64,000 nucleotides of DNA from Sipunculus nudus (taxonomy: Eukaryota; Annelida; Sipuncula; Golfingiida; Sipunculidae): contig CM049307.1 in NCBI GenBank assembly GCA_026874595.1, positions 46,497,678 through 46,561,677 on the forward strand, in the 5' to 3' direction. Each line of letters opens with the position of its first letter. Position 1 is the stretch's first letter. Under the pieces are notes generated by a model. That model saw only the letters and a program-made list of their open reading frames with translations. It was not told where the DNA came from and ran no database searches. A program made the position numbers and the translations under genes. Shown piece after piece: positions 24,172-37,800 of this stretch.

Positions 24172-26422
24172 TAGTGTCAGGTGGAAAATTCGAAAAGACG
24201 ATGGGTTAAATGCATGCCTTGGGGGAATTTACAGGGTCATGGTTTGAGGTAAACTGTAGGAGAGTGGTATTTAAGAGGTAATGGTTTTGGTTAACGATAT
24301 GAATGGATAAGGTTGAGGTTGTTTTCAATAAGTGCGTCGTCCGTATAGTTTTAACAAGGCCTTTCCATTTATTTGTATGCTTAGCGCATGCGAAGTGCTT
24401 TTCCTGGATGCCGGGAAGATATTCGCGCATTAAGCTATACGATTCCTTTTACGCGGTTGCGGCCGCGGTATGCGGTTAGGCCGATTCCTTTTATGCGGTC
24501 GCGGATGAAATGTGTTTGTATATATAATATACATGATTTGTTCATATGATATATAATATTATAATATTCATGTATGATATATATTATAAATGATATATAT
24601 GTTCACAAAATATGATTTGGAAATGAGGCAAATGCTGGTTTTGTGTGGTAATATAAACTGTATTATGAGTTGTTGGTTTTTAACTCAAGTTTTGTAAAAT
24701 TTTGCTAATATCCTTGGAGACAGGTAAGAGGATTGATGTCATTTAATTTATTTACATTTGGAAATGGTGTGCTTTTGTTACACACAGGTTTTCGACTTGG
24801 CCATATAACTTTATCGACATCGCAGTAGCAGTATTTGAAAAAAAGAACCCTGTTCATTATCAGTCATGTTAATCATGCTTTAAACAAATGAGTTGACTGT
24901 TATTTAATAATTACAGGTTACCTATACCCAGAAGTAGTACTAGCAGATATAATATAAGATTTAAACTCTCTATTAAATATTTATAAAAATAATGTGCCAA
25001 TTACTTATTAACTGAAATAAAATAACCAGTATTATAAATTTTGCTTATTTACAATGTCTTATGAAAGCTGATACAGCCACGAGTCTTAATATTATTAGTA
25101 AAACATATTGACATCTTCAATCAGTACTTGACTGAATAAAATTTTTATATTTTGTCATATTTTATTTTTTTAATTTGCAATAAACATAAATTAATAAGCT
25201 AAAACACTTAGAAAAGACATGGAAATTTAGATTAATATTATCAACTGCATCTTTGTCTATCATTAATATCTTCTATATTATCCCTCATAGTAATGAACAA
25301 TATAATTTATTTTTTTTTTTCATTATTAAAATTGAAATAAGAAATACCATAGGTGACTGCATGGGGTTATTTGAAATACATTTTCATCCGTCCATACAAG
25401 ATTCTTACAACATCAGTAACTGCAAGGTAATTTCCTGTTACTCATCAACTATCAAATTCCTTTTCTATTAATTTTGTTATCAAACACCAATAAAAAATTA
25501 TTTATTTATTTATTATTTATTGTTATGTTGTTTGTCAAAACAACTATTAGATGAGTTGGGTTTGGACACCTGGATCAACTGTGGCCAGCCATAAGCTGCC
25601 TAGCTGCCCAGGATATGCCCCGCCTCAAGCGTGCATTATTAGCCTGAAAGGTCAACAAGTCACATACAGGTGACTGAAGAGGGGCTGGGTAGAGCCAGGG
25701 TCTGGCATGGTCAATATGTTCAATACATACAAAACCTTTTGCAAAATAAGCTCACAAAATTGTATTTGTAAGACCCAGGGCCTAGTTTAAAATGTTTCGA
25801 TTTAGTAAAAGTATGGGATAACACCCTCTAGCAGCCATGATGGACCAAACAAAATTCCTTTGGAAGCTGCTGCTCATGCATAGGTCATAGAGCACGACAG
25901 TCCTGGCGTACCATTAAATACCGGTTCTGTGTTTGTTTCAAGTAACGTCAGTGGGTAGTCTTCAATCCCCGTCGGTTTTTATATCGTTTAAAGCAGGCCC
26001 TATATGAGCGGTGAAGTCGGTATGGGTACACCGTAACGGGGACATTTTGGGACCAAGGGGTGTCCGATCGACCTGGAATTTCCTATAAAGTAGAATTACA
26101 TGTTTGAGAATGTAGAAGTCGCATTTCATTTTAATTTAGCTTATATAAGTTTTAGTAAGGAGACCCCGCGTGGGTCCGATATAGGGCGACAAAAATGCGC
26201 ATCCCGTTTGTCACATGAGAAACATGTATATGGAGTTTTTAATCCAAATTAAGGGACCCGTACCAGGAATGTCCTAAAGGGTCCAATAAATATTTGAAAA
26301 TGTTGAAGTCTCACGATTTTAATTTAGCCAAGGAATATCCAATGAGCTATAGAAACTCCAGGATCCGAGTCCCTTCCGACTAAAACTATATATATACGCT
26401 AACACCAGTTTTAAGAGATTAA

Positions 26423-26474
<52 letters not shown>

Positions 26475-27600
26475 CTAATAAAAGAGAAAAAAAATCAATT
26501 AACAAGCATTTAGCCGGGCTCCTTTGAGTGGTCCTGCATGACGACAGTTATATAAATGCAAGTTAAGATAAAGGCCAAACAGATTTTCTAATTTTCAAGT
26601 ATTTTCTGGTGTTCTTCACATATAGGAAACTCCTGACGGGCCTGGGCCCCTTTGATCACTTACTATTAGAAACTCTATATGTACATTTCGTAAAGCACGT
26701 AACCTCGCCCTTTTTTTGTGCCTAGTAACAATCTGACGCATATGCACTCGACTAGTATGGATGCAGAATACAGTGGTCATCGATACAGCAAGTTTCCACT
26801 GCTATCACCTGTCAAAATATGTAACAATCTACGCATATGCACTCGACTTGGCTGCGGCGGCACGGGATGATTTATCAAACTAATTTAACCCCTTATTATG
26901 TTCCTGTAAATATTTTTTTTATTCTTCAAATTTTCAATTTTTTTTTTCTTGTTATTGTGATAATATTGTTGTTTATAGTACATATAGCATGAGAAGCACA
27001 TACTTAAGTGTAGGTAACCGCTTGTACAGAAGGTTGCTTGCCTTGAGCCTGAGGTTATAGGGATGCCTGCTAAGACCTCCATAAGATTTTTATTTTAGTT
27101 TAGCATGGTGGATAAAATATATATATGATATATACGTGGCATTAAATGGAGTAAACTATGCATCTCTCTGTTACAGTCCATTCTTTAGTATACTGCTTCA
27201 ATAAGTATAGCCTTGGATTTAAATGGAATAAAGAATTTATAACATCCGTAAAACTGCACTTTTTTGTAACGAGAATAAAGGAGGGGGCCGAAAACCTATT
27301 GTACCACCTTTACATATTTCTCTTGGAAGCCCTGCTTAAAGTCTCATTCAGAGCGTTAACAACTGAATGAAATATATCCATTCTGCTCCAACATCATTGA
27401 GTTTTTATTAATCTTACTCATTTAATCGAATAAACACATTACCAATCGTCAGTGACTGTCATCCTTGACGCGAAGTAGGCCTCACTCTATGCACAGAAAC
27501 TGTTGCTTTGTAATTTAAAATAATTTAAATTCCCCCCCCCCCCACCAATGCTAAAATCCTGCGCACGCCATTGGAGACTCCATATGTTTTTTTTTATGAT
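24172..27600. other. Intergenic DNA with microsatellite and small direct repeats
   Basis: Holds an (AT)n tract at 26426-26471, an (AAAT)n-type stretch near 25495-25515 that could be the tail of an antisense retroposon, and two direct repeats of ACGCATATGCACTCGACT-like sequence near 26735 and 26830. A C-run lies at about 27531-27543. No gene seen. Confidence 0.6.
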
Positions 27601-27605
27601 AACAA

Positions 27606-29491
27606 TGGACCTGTGGGTCACGGCGCTCAGCTGAAATTGATTCTGAGAATATTTGTATAAAATCCTAGCGGTTGTGTTGACTGTGCACTTTTATGGACTA
27701 CATGAAATGTGCAGGAGCCTCTCATGATCACAAACATGTACATTGTATTTGTAAAAGTTTCATTATTTCAACAAGGTGACTGTAATAAGCACGTTTATAT
27801 TTCCACTTGGAACATAGAAAACCTGCAAATTATAGAATAATGGATATGAGCCGAAGCATAATAATACACATTTAATTTATATGTGAAATTAAATGCTGTT
27901 AAAAAATACTTTTCCTTTTTCAAATTTTGATAAGCGATTTAAAACAAGCCAGTTAATTAGGAATACATTGCATAATTTATTGGTATATCAATTTTTTACA
28001 TGGACAGTTTTTACCATATTCATTTTTTTTTATTTACAAATTTTTTAAATTTGCATTAAAAAAATTCTGAAAATATAAGTCAATTCAGAATCGTAAGTTG
28101 CATCAATATTTACCCTGAGTGTGGCTCACATCAAGTCAAATTTTTCATACATAAATATATTTTATTGTTTTTTAAATAAAAAAAATAAACTGAATATAAA
28201 AGATTTATTTTTTAAAAAATCACTAAAAAACATATAGCATTTTTAGGATTCCTCTAACAACACAAAACATGAGCGAGAAAAGTTCTGTTTTAACTCAGCA
28301 TATTGGTTACCCCTCTGCATTTTTGTTGAATTTCTGAATACAGGCATGGCTCCAAGGGTTACTGAACGCAGCCAACTTGTTAGCGATACAGGAAATAACT
28401 CGTTGCCATATAGAGGGAGTTTCAGTTTTGGGTGTGGGTTCACATGTATTCTCTTGTGTCAATTCATCATTCGTAGCATACTGGTAAGATTATGGGCTGT
28501 TTATGAATGCAACCATTGTGATGCATTCCTCGATATTGCTTGTATCACGACTCAAGTAGGCTTACCAGCCCAATTGTCATTGCCTACTGAGTCGGGATGT
28601 CATGGCTTATCTCAGCTATAATGTAATACTGACATAAATATTCAATTTCACACATTGTGGGTACATAGGGAAAGCCTAATTAAGCTGAGCCAAGGGAGAT
28701 GCCTGAAGTGAAGCAGTTACATAACATAGGTGAGGCTGCATCTCTCACTGCAGACCACTGGGCTAGGTTGGCTTGATGTAAATAATAATTGATATGGTGT
28801 ATGAAAACGTGTAAACAAGCTACCCTTTTCACCAATTCCTTTCAAATTTTATATTTTTTTTAGCTTTAAACCTTATCTGTCCATCATGGGAAAATAATGG
28901 TGAACGTACATAGAGAAAAAATGTGCCTTAGTCAAAGTTTGGCAAAATTTAAGGTAATGATTTAACATTTATGCTTATACTTTAGAAAATTAACAAAGTT
29001 TTTATCTAATTTCTGGCATACAATTAAAACTCAGTTTTATATAGATATAGGTTTGAAATGAGCTCTCTAGCTAAATAAATTATCATGTTCAGTGAGAAAA
29101 TATATTTCCTGATTTTTGACAAAGTGCATTATATTTGGGCCCATAACTTCAAAGATTTACTCAATATTGACCTAATTTCTGGCATGTACATAGGAAATAT
29201 ACGCAGGAATGGTTATGTCAAATATAAAATAGATTAATAACAGCAGTTTTCATAATGGGCAGTTTTGAAGTGTAACAGTACATTCTTACTGGAAAACAGA
29301 ATTTACCTTAATTTCTACAAAGAACTAGGTTGCAATGACCCAGTTTCAGGTCTGGTAGGAGAACTTAGGGACATCTAACTCTATGTCGAATTTTGGATTC
29401 ATAGGTCTAATGGTTTCACAACGTGCCCTGTTAATGATTTGACAAAGGACCATCACTTTAGCTCAGATGACTTATAGTCAGCTGCGCTAAA
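27606..29491 (+). repeat. Interspersed repeat family E, copy 1
   Basis: Begins GGACCTGTGGGTCACGGCGC (about 27608) and ends TAGCTCAGATGACTTATAGT...GCTAAAA. The same start and end enclose the larger copy at 43383-47932. The ends share an inverted GCTCAGCTGA/TCAGCTGAGC-like core. The interior contains TTCTGGCATGTACATAGG-type motifs shared with that copy. No coding capacity. Confidence 0.6.
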
Positions 29492-30821
29492 AATGGTCCT
29501 TAATACCCTACCCCCCTCCCCCACCCCACAACTCCTACACACAAAAGCTTAAAAGGATGATTGGAGCATCTCTTTACTGACAAATAGAAAAATTGTCAAT
29601 TTTGGTTGCAGTCATGATGGACTTGCAGAAAACACCTGTATCTTTATAAAATGTTATATCATACGTATTATCATTATGTAAATTTTTTTCGTATTCTGAT
29701 TGAGGCTGAGGTTGGCAAGTTTTGAGCCAATAATGAATATATTTGGAATAACAACACGTATTTTATAAATACTGTGTGATTTAATAAAACAAAATAAGAA
29801 ATATAACAAGCACATACATACCTGGTTAGCATCATTACCTGGAGTACATTTACCAGGGGAAAAGGCAAGCTAGTTTAATTAACATTAAAGACCAGGTAAA
29901 AAGAGCCTGCTCACAGAGCAGCAGGTAAACATTCATTACTACCTATTAAATAAAAGGTACATAAACATTTACAATAATATGTGTAGTATCCCATACAATA
30001 AGTTCATTTTAGCTTAATACCACAGTTGACTTCAAAACAATCTCAGCATATGGACATGCCATCTCAAATTCACTAGTTAAATACGTTGTTGTGATCCTGT
30101 CCACTGGTTACCATGTCAAGACGGCATCTCTAGAAGTCCAGCAATAACTTACAAACAAGGAGAAGAAAGATTAAAGAAACACAGAAGAAACACTGCTTTG
30201 AAGCTTAAAAAGTTTTGATTGCAAATTGAAGTTGAGTGGTTGGCCACCAGATGACATGTGCTCTATATGTGTTTTACGCCATTGAGTGTGCCTGATGCAA
30301 GCTTATTTCCACTCATGTAGAGGAGTAAGCAAACGGTTTGAGATGGAAATATTGGCAGATACCATAATGACTGTTACATAGGAATATTTGTAGACTATAT
30401 TTTTTTAAATCATTTATAACAGACATGTATATATTTATATCATAAATATTTATAGATTTGTGGTTTGTCAAAGTCTCTTTCACACCCTGACAAATAACGT
30501 AAAATTAAGCCTTGTTCATTACATGGTACTCATCACATGTTAGACACCGTACAGAATTCAAGTACACTGCACTTGAGATATACTGTAGTGGCAGCCTGCC
30601 ACCCAAATGTCAAATTTAAATTAACTGAAGATCTTGGGTTGGCAGTACAAGCTATTGGGTTCACATCAATTCTAGTACATGCAGATGTGCTCGCCATTTC
30701 TAACAGTCCTTTTTCATTTTCATCTGCTTGTGGAACTATCATTTTACCGAAGTAAGACATTAAGTGACGTTATTCTGTCGGGAAAACTAGAATACGGGAA
30801 GTCGACACGCGACTACGTGTA
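29492..30821. other. Intergenic DNA
   Basis: A C-rich patch at about 29510-29530 and otherwise AT-rich DNA with only short ORFs. Nothing recognised. Confidence 0.55.
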
Positions 30822-33129
30822 TCCGCCAAAATCAGAGAAGGACGGGTGAAGTGAGGCATGGATTGAGTGGCAAGGGGAAATAGAGTTACAAGTGTTACAT
30901 ATTAGAATGGATCTCTGCCACATAAACATGATTGTAAGTGGCGCCACCTGTTATTTGAACGAGAAACTATCTAAGATGTATACACATGCAAAATTTCATG
31001 TGGAAAAGTCAAACCACTGCAGAGATATGAGTGATTTTATCCCACAGCAGACAAACAGATGGACGCAGTGCAAAAATGGCTGCAGGTGGCCCCACCATTT
31101 TTGTGTATGTTATAAAGCTATCAAAGGGCTACATTTGTGTAATTTTTTTTCCTGATTGGTCAAACGAGTCCGGAGATATAAGCATTAATGTCTGCAGCGT
31201 GAAAGTGAATGTAGGTGGCGCCACCTGTCATAAAATCAAGAAAGCTATCCAGGATGTATACGCATGCCGAATTACAGGTAATTTGGTCAAACCACTGCAG
31301 AGATATGAGTGATTTTAACCCAAGGCAGACAAACAGATGGACGCTGTGCAAAAATGGCTGCAGGTGGCGCCACCATTTTTGTTTATGTTATAAAGCTATC
31401 AAAGGGCTACATTTGTGTAATTTTTTTTCCTGATTGGTCAAACGAGTCCGGAGATATAAGCATGGATGTCTACAGCGTAAACGTGAATGTAGGTGGCGCC
31501 ACCTGTCATAAAATCAAGAAAGCTATGCGGGATGTATAAGCATGCCGAATTTCAGGTAATTTGGACAAACCACTGCAGAGATATGAGTGATTTTAACCTA
31601 AGGCAGACACAGATGGATGCTGTGCAAAAATGGCTGCAATTGGCGCCACAATTTTTGTGTATGTTATAAAGCTATCCAAGGGCTACATTTGTGTAAATTT
31701 TTTTTCCTGATTGGTCAAAGGTTCCCGAGATATGAGCTTGGATGTCTGCAGTGTTAACGTAAATGTAGGTGGCGCCACCTGTCATAAAATCAAGAAAGCT
31801 ATCCAGGATGTACAGGCATGCCGAATTTTAGGTGAATTAGTCAAACCACTGCAGAGATACGAGTGATTTTAACCCAAGGCAGATGAACAGATGGACACTG
31901 TGCAAACATGGTTGCAGATGGCGCCACCTTTTTTTGTGTATGTTATAAAGCTATCCCAGGGCTATATTGGTGTAAAAAAAATTTTCCTGATCGGTCTAAC
32001 GGTTCCCGAGATATGTGGGTTTATGTGTGGAAACAGACGCACAAACGGACGCTGGGCAGAGAGGAAAGGTCAGAGGTCAAGGTCACTTGGTTAGGCGCCA
32101 GTTCACATAAAATCAAGAAAGCTATCCAGGATGTATACGCATGCCGAATTACAGGTAATTTGGTCAAACCACTGCAGAGATATGAGTGATTTTAACCTAA
32201 GGCAGACAAACAGATGGACACTGTGCAAAAATGGCTGCAGGTGACGCCACCATTTTTGTGTATGTTATAAAGCTATCAAAGGGCTACATTTGTGTAATTT
32301 TTTTTCCTGATTGGTCAAACGAGTCCGGAGATATAAGCATGGATGTCTGCAGCGTAAACGTGAATGTAGGTGGCGCCACCTGTCATAAAATCAAGAAAGC
32401 TATGCGGGATGAAAACGCATGCTGAATTTCAGGTAATTTGGTCAAATCACTGCAGAGGTATGAGTGATTTTAACCTAAGGCAGACAAACAGATGGATGCT
32501 GTGCAAAAATGGCTGCAGGTGGCGCCACCTTTTTTTGTGTATGTTATAAAGCTATCCCAGGGCTACATTTGTGTCAATTTTTTTCCTGATTGGTCAAAAG
32601 GTTCCCGAGATATGAGCTTGGATGTCGGCAGCATTAACGTAAATGTAGGTGGCGCCACCTGTCATAAAATCAAGAAAGCTATCCAGGATGTACAGGTATG
32701 CCGAATTTTAGGTGAATTAGTCAAACCACTGCAAAGATATGAGTGATTTTAACCCAAGGCTGATGAACAGATGGACACTGTGCAAACATGGTTGCAGGTG
32801 GCGCTACCTTTTTTTGTGTATGTTATGAAGCTATCCCAGGGCTAGATTTGTGTAAAAACTTTTTCCTGATCCGTCTAACGGTTCCTGAGATATGTGGGTT
32901 TATGTGTGGAAACAGACGCACAAACGGACGCTGGGCAGAGAGGAAAGGTCAGAGGTCAAGGTCACTTGGTTAGGCACCAGTTCACATGTGACCCGATAAT
33001 TTGTGTAAGTTTCAGAAAAATCCTTCCAGTAGTCTCAGAGAAGTTCTCCGGAAACGAACGCGGCAGCGGGGGCGGCTTCAGCGGAACCCGGTCAAAAACA
33101 TAGTATCCGCAAAACTTCGTCTTGGCGGA
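30822..33129 (+). mobile_element. Palindrome-array element, copy C (youngest, apparently complete)
   Basis: Terminal inverted repeats TCCGCCAA (30822-30829) and TTGGCGGA (33122-33129) are each flanked by TA (30820-30821, 33130-33131). Near the right end TATCCGC and GCGGATA (33104-33131) form a hairpin. The interior is a tandem array of a ~277-bp unit with two palindromes GGTGGCGCCACC per unit: one series near 31213, 31491 and 31768, the other near 31085, 31362, 31639 and 31917. The array is itself duplicated: 31231-32107 and 32108 onward repeat with a period of 877 bp. Units are about 95% alike by eye. The unit length is not a multiple of three and frames do not persist across units, so it is not coding. 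No transposase. I do not recognise the family; the TA target and short TIRs are compatible with a mariner-like or related DNA transposon. Confidence 0.78.
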
Positions 33130-34813
33130 TATAATTAATAAATATTACATTCATGGTTGACTTACATATAATCATTTATGCAGCAGTTATTTATAATGAG
33201 GCTGATTTTACTCGGAAAGTTAGTCTCTGCATCAGTCATGATGGCTTGACAGCTTTCAACAGTGCAAATTGGTGCCATAGGGAAGACAGGAGGTATCTTA
33301 TGTAATAAATTTTGTGTAACAAATTTTTTCTCTTCATTATTTAGCAAATATAGCATGACCATATGGAAAATACTACAACACAGCAAATATTTTGATCTGA
33401 CCCTTAGAATGGGTGTTATATTATGACTTGCATCATGACTCACTGGCCCCTATCAGTTATTTTAGAAGGCCTGAGTGTCATGTTGTCATGGCTAGAAATA
33501 CTGTGGTTGGTTCTTTGCTTGTGAGGGTTTTTTAAATGTATAATATTCATGAAAGGGAAATTATCATGAAAATTAATTCAACATTCATTCATAAGACATC
33601 CCATTTATACAGGTCATTATAACTTGAGCTGCTTTAGCACCCAAAGTACATTATCTATGCCTGCAGCACTGAACATCAAGAAGACTGATATCAAAACTAG
33701 ATGAAGTTGCATTTGCTTCAGCAAATACAAAATGCACCCCATTGAGAGCAAATCCAAGGGGTACTGCACATACAATGATAATTAAGTCCAAATAATGGCA
33801 ATGCATGTACCGTTTTTCTGACCTCCAAAGTCCCGGGGGTACATTTCCTCAACAAAAGCTCAACATCTGGCTGGAAGATAAAATCGGGCTTGAGTTGCTT
33901 GGATGTTCTCAGTAGACTAGGACCCCCCCCCCCCCTCCCCCTTCCAGACTAGACTGGTATCTGCTCCCGAACACACTACAATGCACACTGTAATGTGACA
34001 CTCAGACCAAAGGTGAAGGGGACATTAAAAGTGGTAACTTTCATACATATCCCACGGCTTTGTATAATTCTGATCAGCATGATAATGATTAGGACAACAA
34101 GTAATATTGTGTATTGTCCAAGGTTCAGACATCCTTACAATATGCTTTAACTTCCAGGTATTTTATTCAGCTCAGCAGTATCTGATCAACATGTTGCAAA
34201 TAACTGAAGACATAAAACTTTAAAGAACTGTAACTAGATCATTTACCATTGATCTGGCCAATTCAGTAAAGGTTGCATTTATATATAACCATGCAAAAAT
34301 GCATCTGTTATATTATATTATTACATGTATCTGTATTATCCAAGTTCACTTACATTGGTGAAACACTGTAGAAATAAATGGCTTTTGGTTTATCTTATTT
34401 TACATTACTACCTATCTGAGGGCAGGTTCAGCCTTTACAAAATGAACTGAGGCACAAGGTCAAAATCAAAGGTATTAAGTGCAAATCTATGGCTGTCGTT
34501 CAACTGAATATCTATTGGTGATAAGCATGTCTCACTATTTTGATGAAATCAAGATGCTGTTAAGGGACAGGATTTTAACACATGAAACCAAGCTTACACT
34601 CACAGTAACCTTATCAGTCAATAACCATATATATCCACTTCAAATGCCTCATATCAAATAACTAAATTTATTAAAAAATAAATAATTTTACAATACATAA
34701 ATATCACTATATCCCTTATCAGATTCAAGCTCTACTACTAAGCATAACTATTCATGTTGAGAATAGCTCACAAAGCCAGTTTGCATAATTATCATGAAAC
34801 ATGCATAGTAGAT
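33130..34813. other. Intergenic DNA
   Basis: AT-rich, with a C-run at about 33923-33940. No gene or named repeat seen. Confidence 0.55.
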
Positions 34814-34819
34814 TTTATT
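34814..34819 (-). promoter_or_regulatory. Candidate poly(A) signal of the MAO-like gene
   Basis: AATAAA on the minus strand, about 70 bases past the stop codon. Confidence 0.5.
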
Positions 34820-34889
34820 ACAAAAATATAAATTTGGAGACATTGGTCCCATTTTCCTATAGGTAATTCATTGGTACCTCTGCTGCTTG

Positions 34890-37800
34890 TTACAAATAGC
34901 TTTTAAGATTAACTTTCTTTGCAATGTAAAGAGCTAAACATACACCCCCAATCCCCAGAGACCATTTGAGCAAGCGGTGACTGGATCCTGCTGCCCTCTG
35001 TGGGACAACTTTGGTACTAATGAGGGTGGTATCATATGCTGTGCCCACAATGTCCTCTGACGTAACAGCTGCTGGTCTTTCATTGTACAGCACCTCGTTT
35101 GCTGCCCGTATACCTGCTTGTACAGCTCCGTTCATGAAGCCACACCAGACCGAGGCTGACTCTGTCCCAGCAAAGTGTAACCTGAAAAAGGAGGAAATAT
35201 TAACCTGTCATACCCCCTCCCCCTCAAATAATTTTTTTATCTTAGTCACATTAATTTTATTTTAGCCAAATTTATGTTTTTTAAATCACAGTATTATTTT
35301 AGTTGTCATTATTGTCTCATAATTGTATTACTGAAATATAGAAAATCTATATCTTCAACAAATGATACTGTATTTCATAATAACATTCATAAGGATATAG
35401 TGACCTCAAAAAAGCAGTTTATTTTTCCAGTCTGCCATATTCTCAAAAATCATTTCTTAAAGTCTTTTATTTTTGCTATATCAATGATATGTTGAATTAA
35501 AAGTACCCATAAGCACACATATTAAGTCACCAATAATTTAGTCACTTGACATTTTCCTTAGCAATTCTGGTTGAACCTTAGTTTTTTTTTTGGCTAAAGG
35601 TTATATAAGTATCATGAGCCCTGATTTTAAGGGGGAACATGACACTTCTGTGGCGCCGCCTGTCGGCCATAACGTTAACTATAGTTCATCATCTTCATTA
35701 CACTCCTTACATTTGTTTTATCTCATTCCAGTTACCCACTGTTTGTATAAGCTGCTTTACCATATATGGCCACCAGGGCACTGGACCAAGTATGTTCTGA
35801 CCAATCAGAGTGTGATTTATATTTTCAGCAAGTTTCTTCAGATTCATATCCATTGGCTTTAGGTGATATCACCCAAACATCAACTGCCATAATCAGTACA
35901 TAACAAATCAGTAAATACAGGTTTGCTCAATGACCTGTTCCTGGGAACAGTATGAATTGTGTAATGGCATCAAAAATGCATGGCATCCCTGGAAGCCATA
36001 TACAACAAAGACTGCACTTGTAAGCAGTGGTTGAGTGGACTGTGGAAGGACTTTACAGCTGAAACTTCCTTTTCAACCAAACAGTACCACTAACTGGTCT
36101 TTGCACTAACAATGATGAATATCTCACCTTTGGAATGGGAACCTTAGACCTGGGACCCATGATGTCATGGTACCAGTGGTGCCTATACTAACAGGACAAT
36201 CCCAATCATAATGCTAAATCTGGCAGCTGAAACTTTCTATTTAACCAAAGAGTACCACTTACTGGTCTTTACACTTTCAATGATGAATATCTCACCTTTG
36301 GAATGGGTACCTTAGACCTGGTACCCAGGACATCATGGTACCAGTGGTACCTATACTGACAGGACCACCCCCGTTGTAAGTCTCTGTGTGCCAGTCCTTC
36401 TCCATGTAGTCCAGGTACTCTTGTACCTGGGAGCCAAAGAACTGGCTCAGGCTGTGAAGGACTGCCTTCTTCCTCTCCTCCACCTTAAATCATGGAATAT
36501 TTAAATATTTATAATGTGAAATCAGATTTGAATTTTAGATTAAGCCTGAGGGATAGGAACTGCCTAAGATTTTTAACAATATATTGTGAAATGTGGTACC
36601 CCATTGCAAAATGTATTAAAATATACAAATTCTATCAATAAGCTGGTTTTGATAATATGGTCTGTTGAGCCTATTTTTCTTACCATACAGTCTTACACTT
36701 AAGGCCAATCCATACAGTTTACGCTATTTTACACTACATTTTTTCATTTGAATGTCTAAATTTGTTACCATATAATTTAAAATATGAGTTTCAGTTCCAT
36801 TGGATTTTTTTTTCAGTTTATCATCTCTCAGCTTAAAGATTTAATTGGCCATGTGGTATTTTAACATTGTGTACAAAAGACTAGACTGTACATTCAAAAT
36901 AATTTTTTATATGAACTATAAGTAGGTAAATTCAAGACAGTTCTTCATTATGCATATTTTAATATTATGAACAATATTTTCCCATTAAAGCTTTAATATG
37001 AGAACATCTCTTTTAAACTTAGCATTAAGACATGAAATAAGAGTAGACATATAGACCCTATATCCCAATATAGAGTGCTGGTTAAGAAAAAGTAACTCAC
37101 TGATACTTTGTGGTACTGTACGGCTTGGTCTCCTCCAATAAACCCCACGAGGGCAGGGTTATCATTACCGCTGGTGGCGTCAAACACTATACACAGGGGC
37201 CCCGTGTCACAGCCGGCCACCACGGATGGTCCTCCACTCGTACACACCTCACCACATGCTCCTCGGTCTCGCCAGAATGGCTGAAGATATAGAATGGAGA
37301 ATGTAATAATTTTATGTTACAAACTGGCTGAGGGCAGCCATGTCAGCCAGAGGCCTGCAGAGCTAGCTAAGTGGCAATAAGGCTGTCTGAGGCCAATGTG
37401 GAAGGCAATACTGAACAAGCCAGTTCATAATATTTTTATTAAATTGCCATACATGTTATCAGCACAATCAACTGTGTACAGTCACTCTATTTTCATAAAG
37501 TACTCAAGTGAAAAACTTCAAAAGTACACACATACTAGCACATTCACACATCATGGGTCCCAGTTTTTTTGTCAATTTCATTCCTGGACAGTGCATCACA
37601 GAGCACAGTGTGGGGTGTAGGGCATAAAGGGGTATGGGTACTCAGCATGTAGAGTACTAGGTAGTTGAGTACTACACTTTTAATTAAATTTTAACTAAGG
37701 GGTAAGATTAGGAGCTGGGAGGCATCAGAGCTTTAAAGGCAAAAGAATAAAATCTCTGCAGATCATGAGAGATTCACTCTAATATCTTAGTTAAAAGTTA

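Noticed and set aside
26426-26471. (AT)n tract as a candidate origin or regulatory element
   Set aside because: An ordinary microsatellite with no supporting context.
31031-32970. Several overlapping ORFs sharing phrases such as VGGATCHKIKKA across the array
   Set aside because: They arise from the tandem repeat itself; the ~277-bp unit is not a multiple of three, so no frame continues across units.
30822-33129. CRISPR-like array because of regular palindromic repeats
   Set aside because: Eukaryotic context, units of ~277 bp that are themselves repeated rather than unique spacers, and transposon-style termini.
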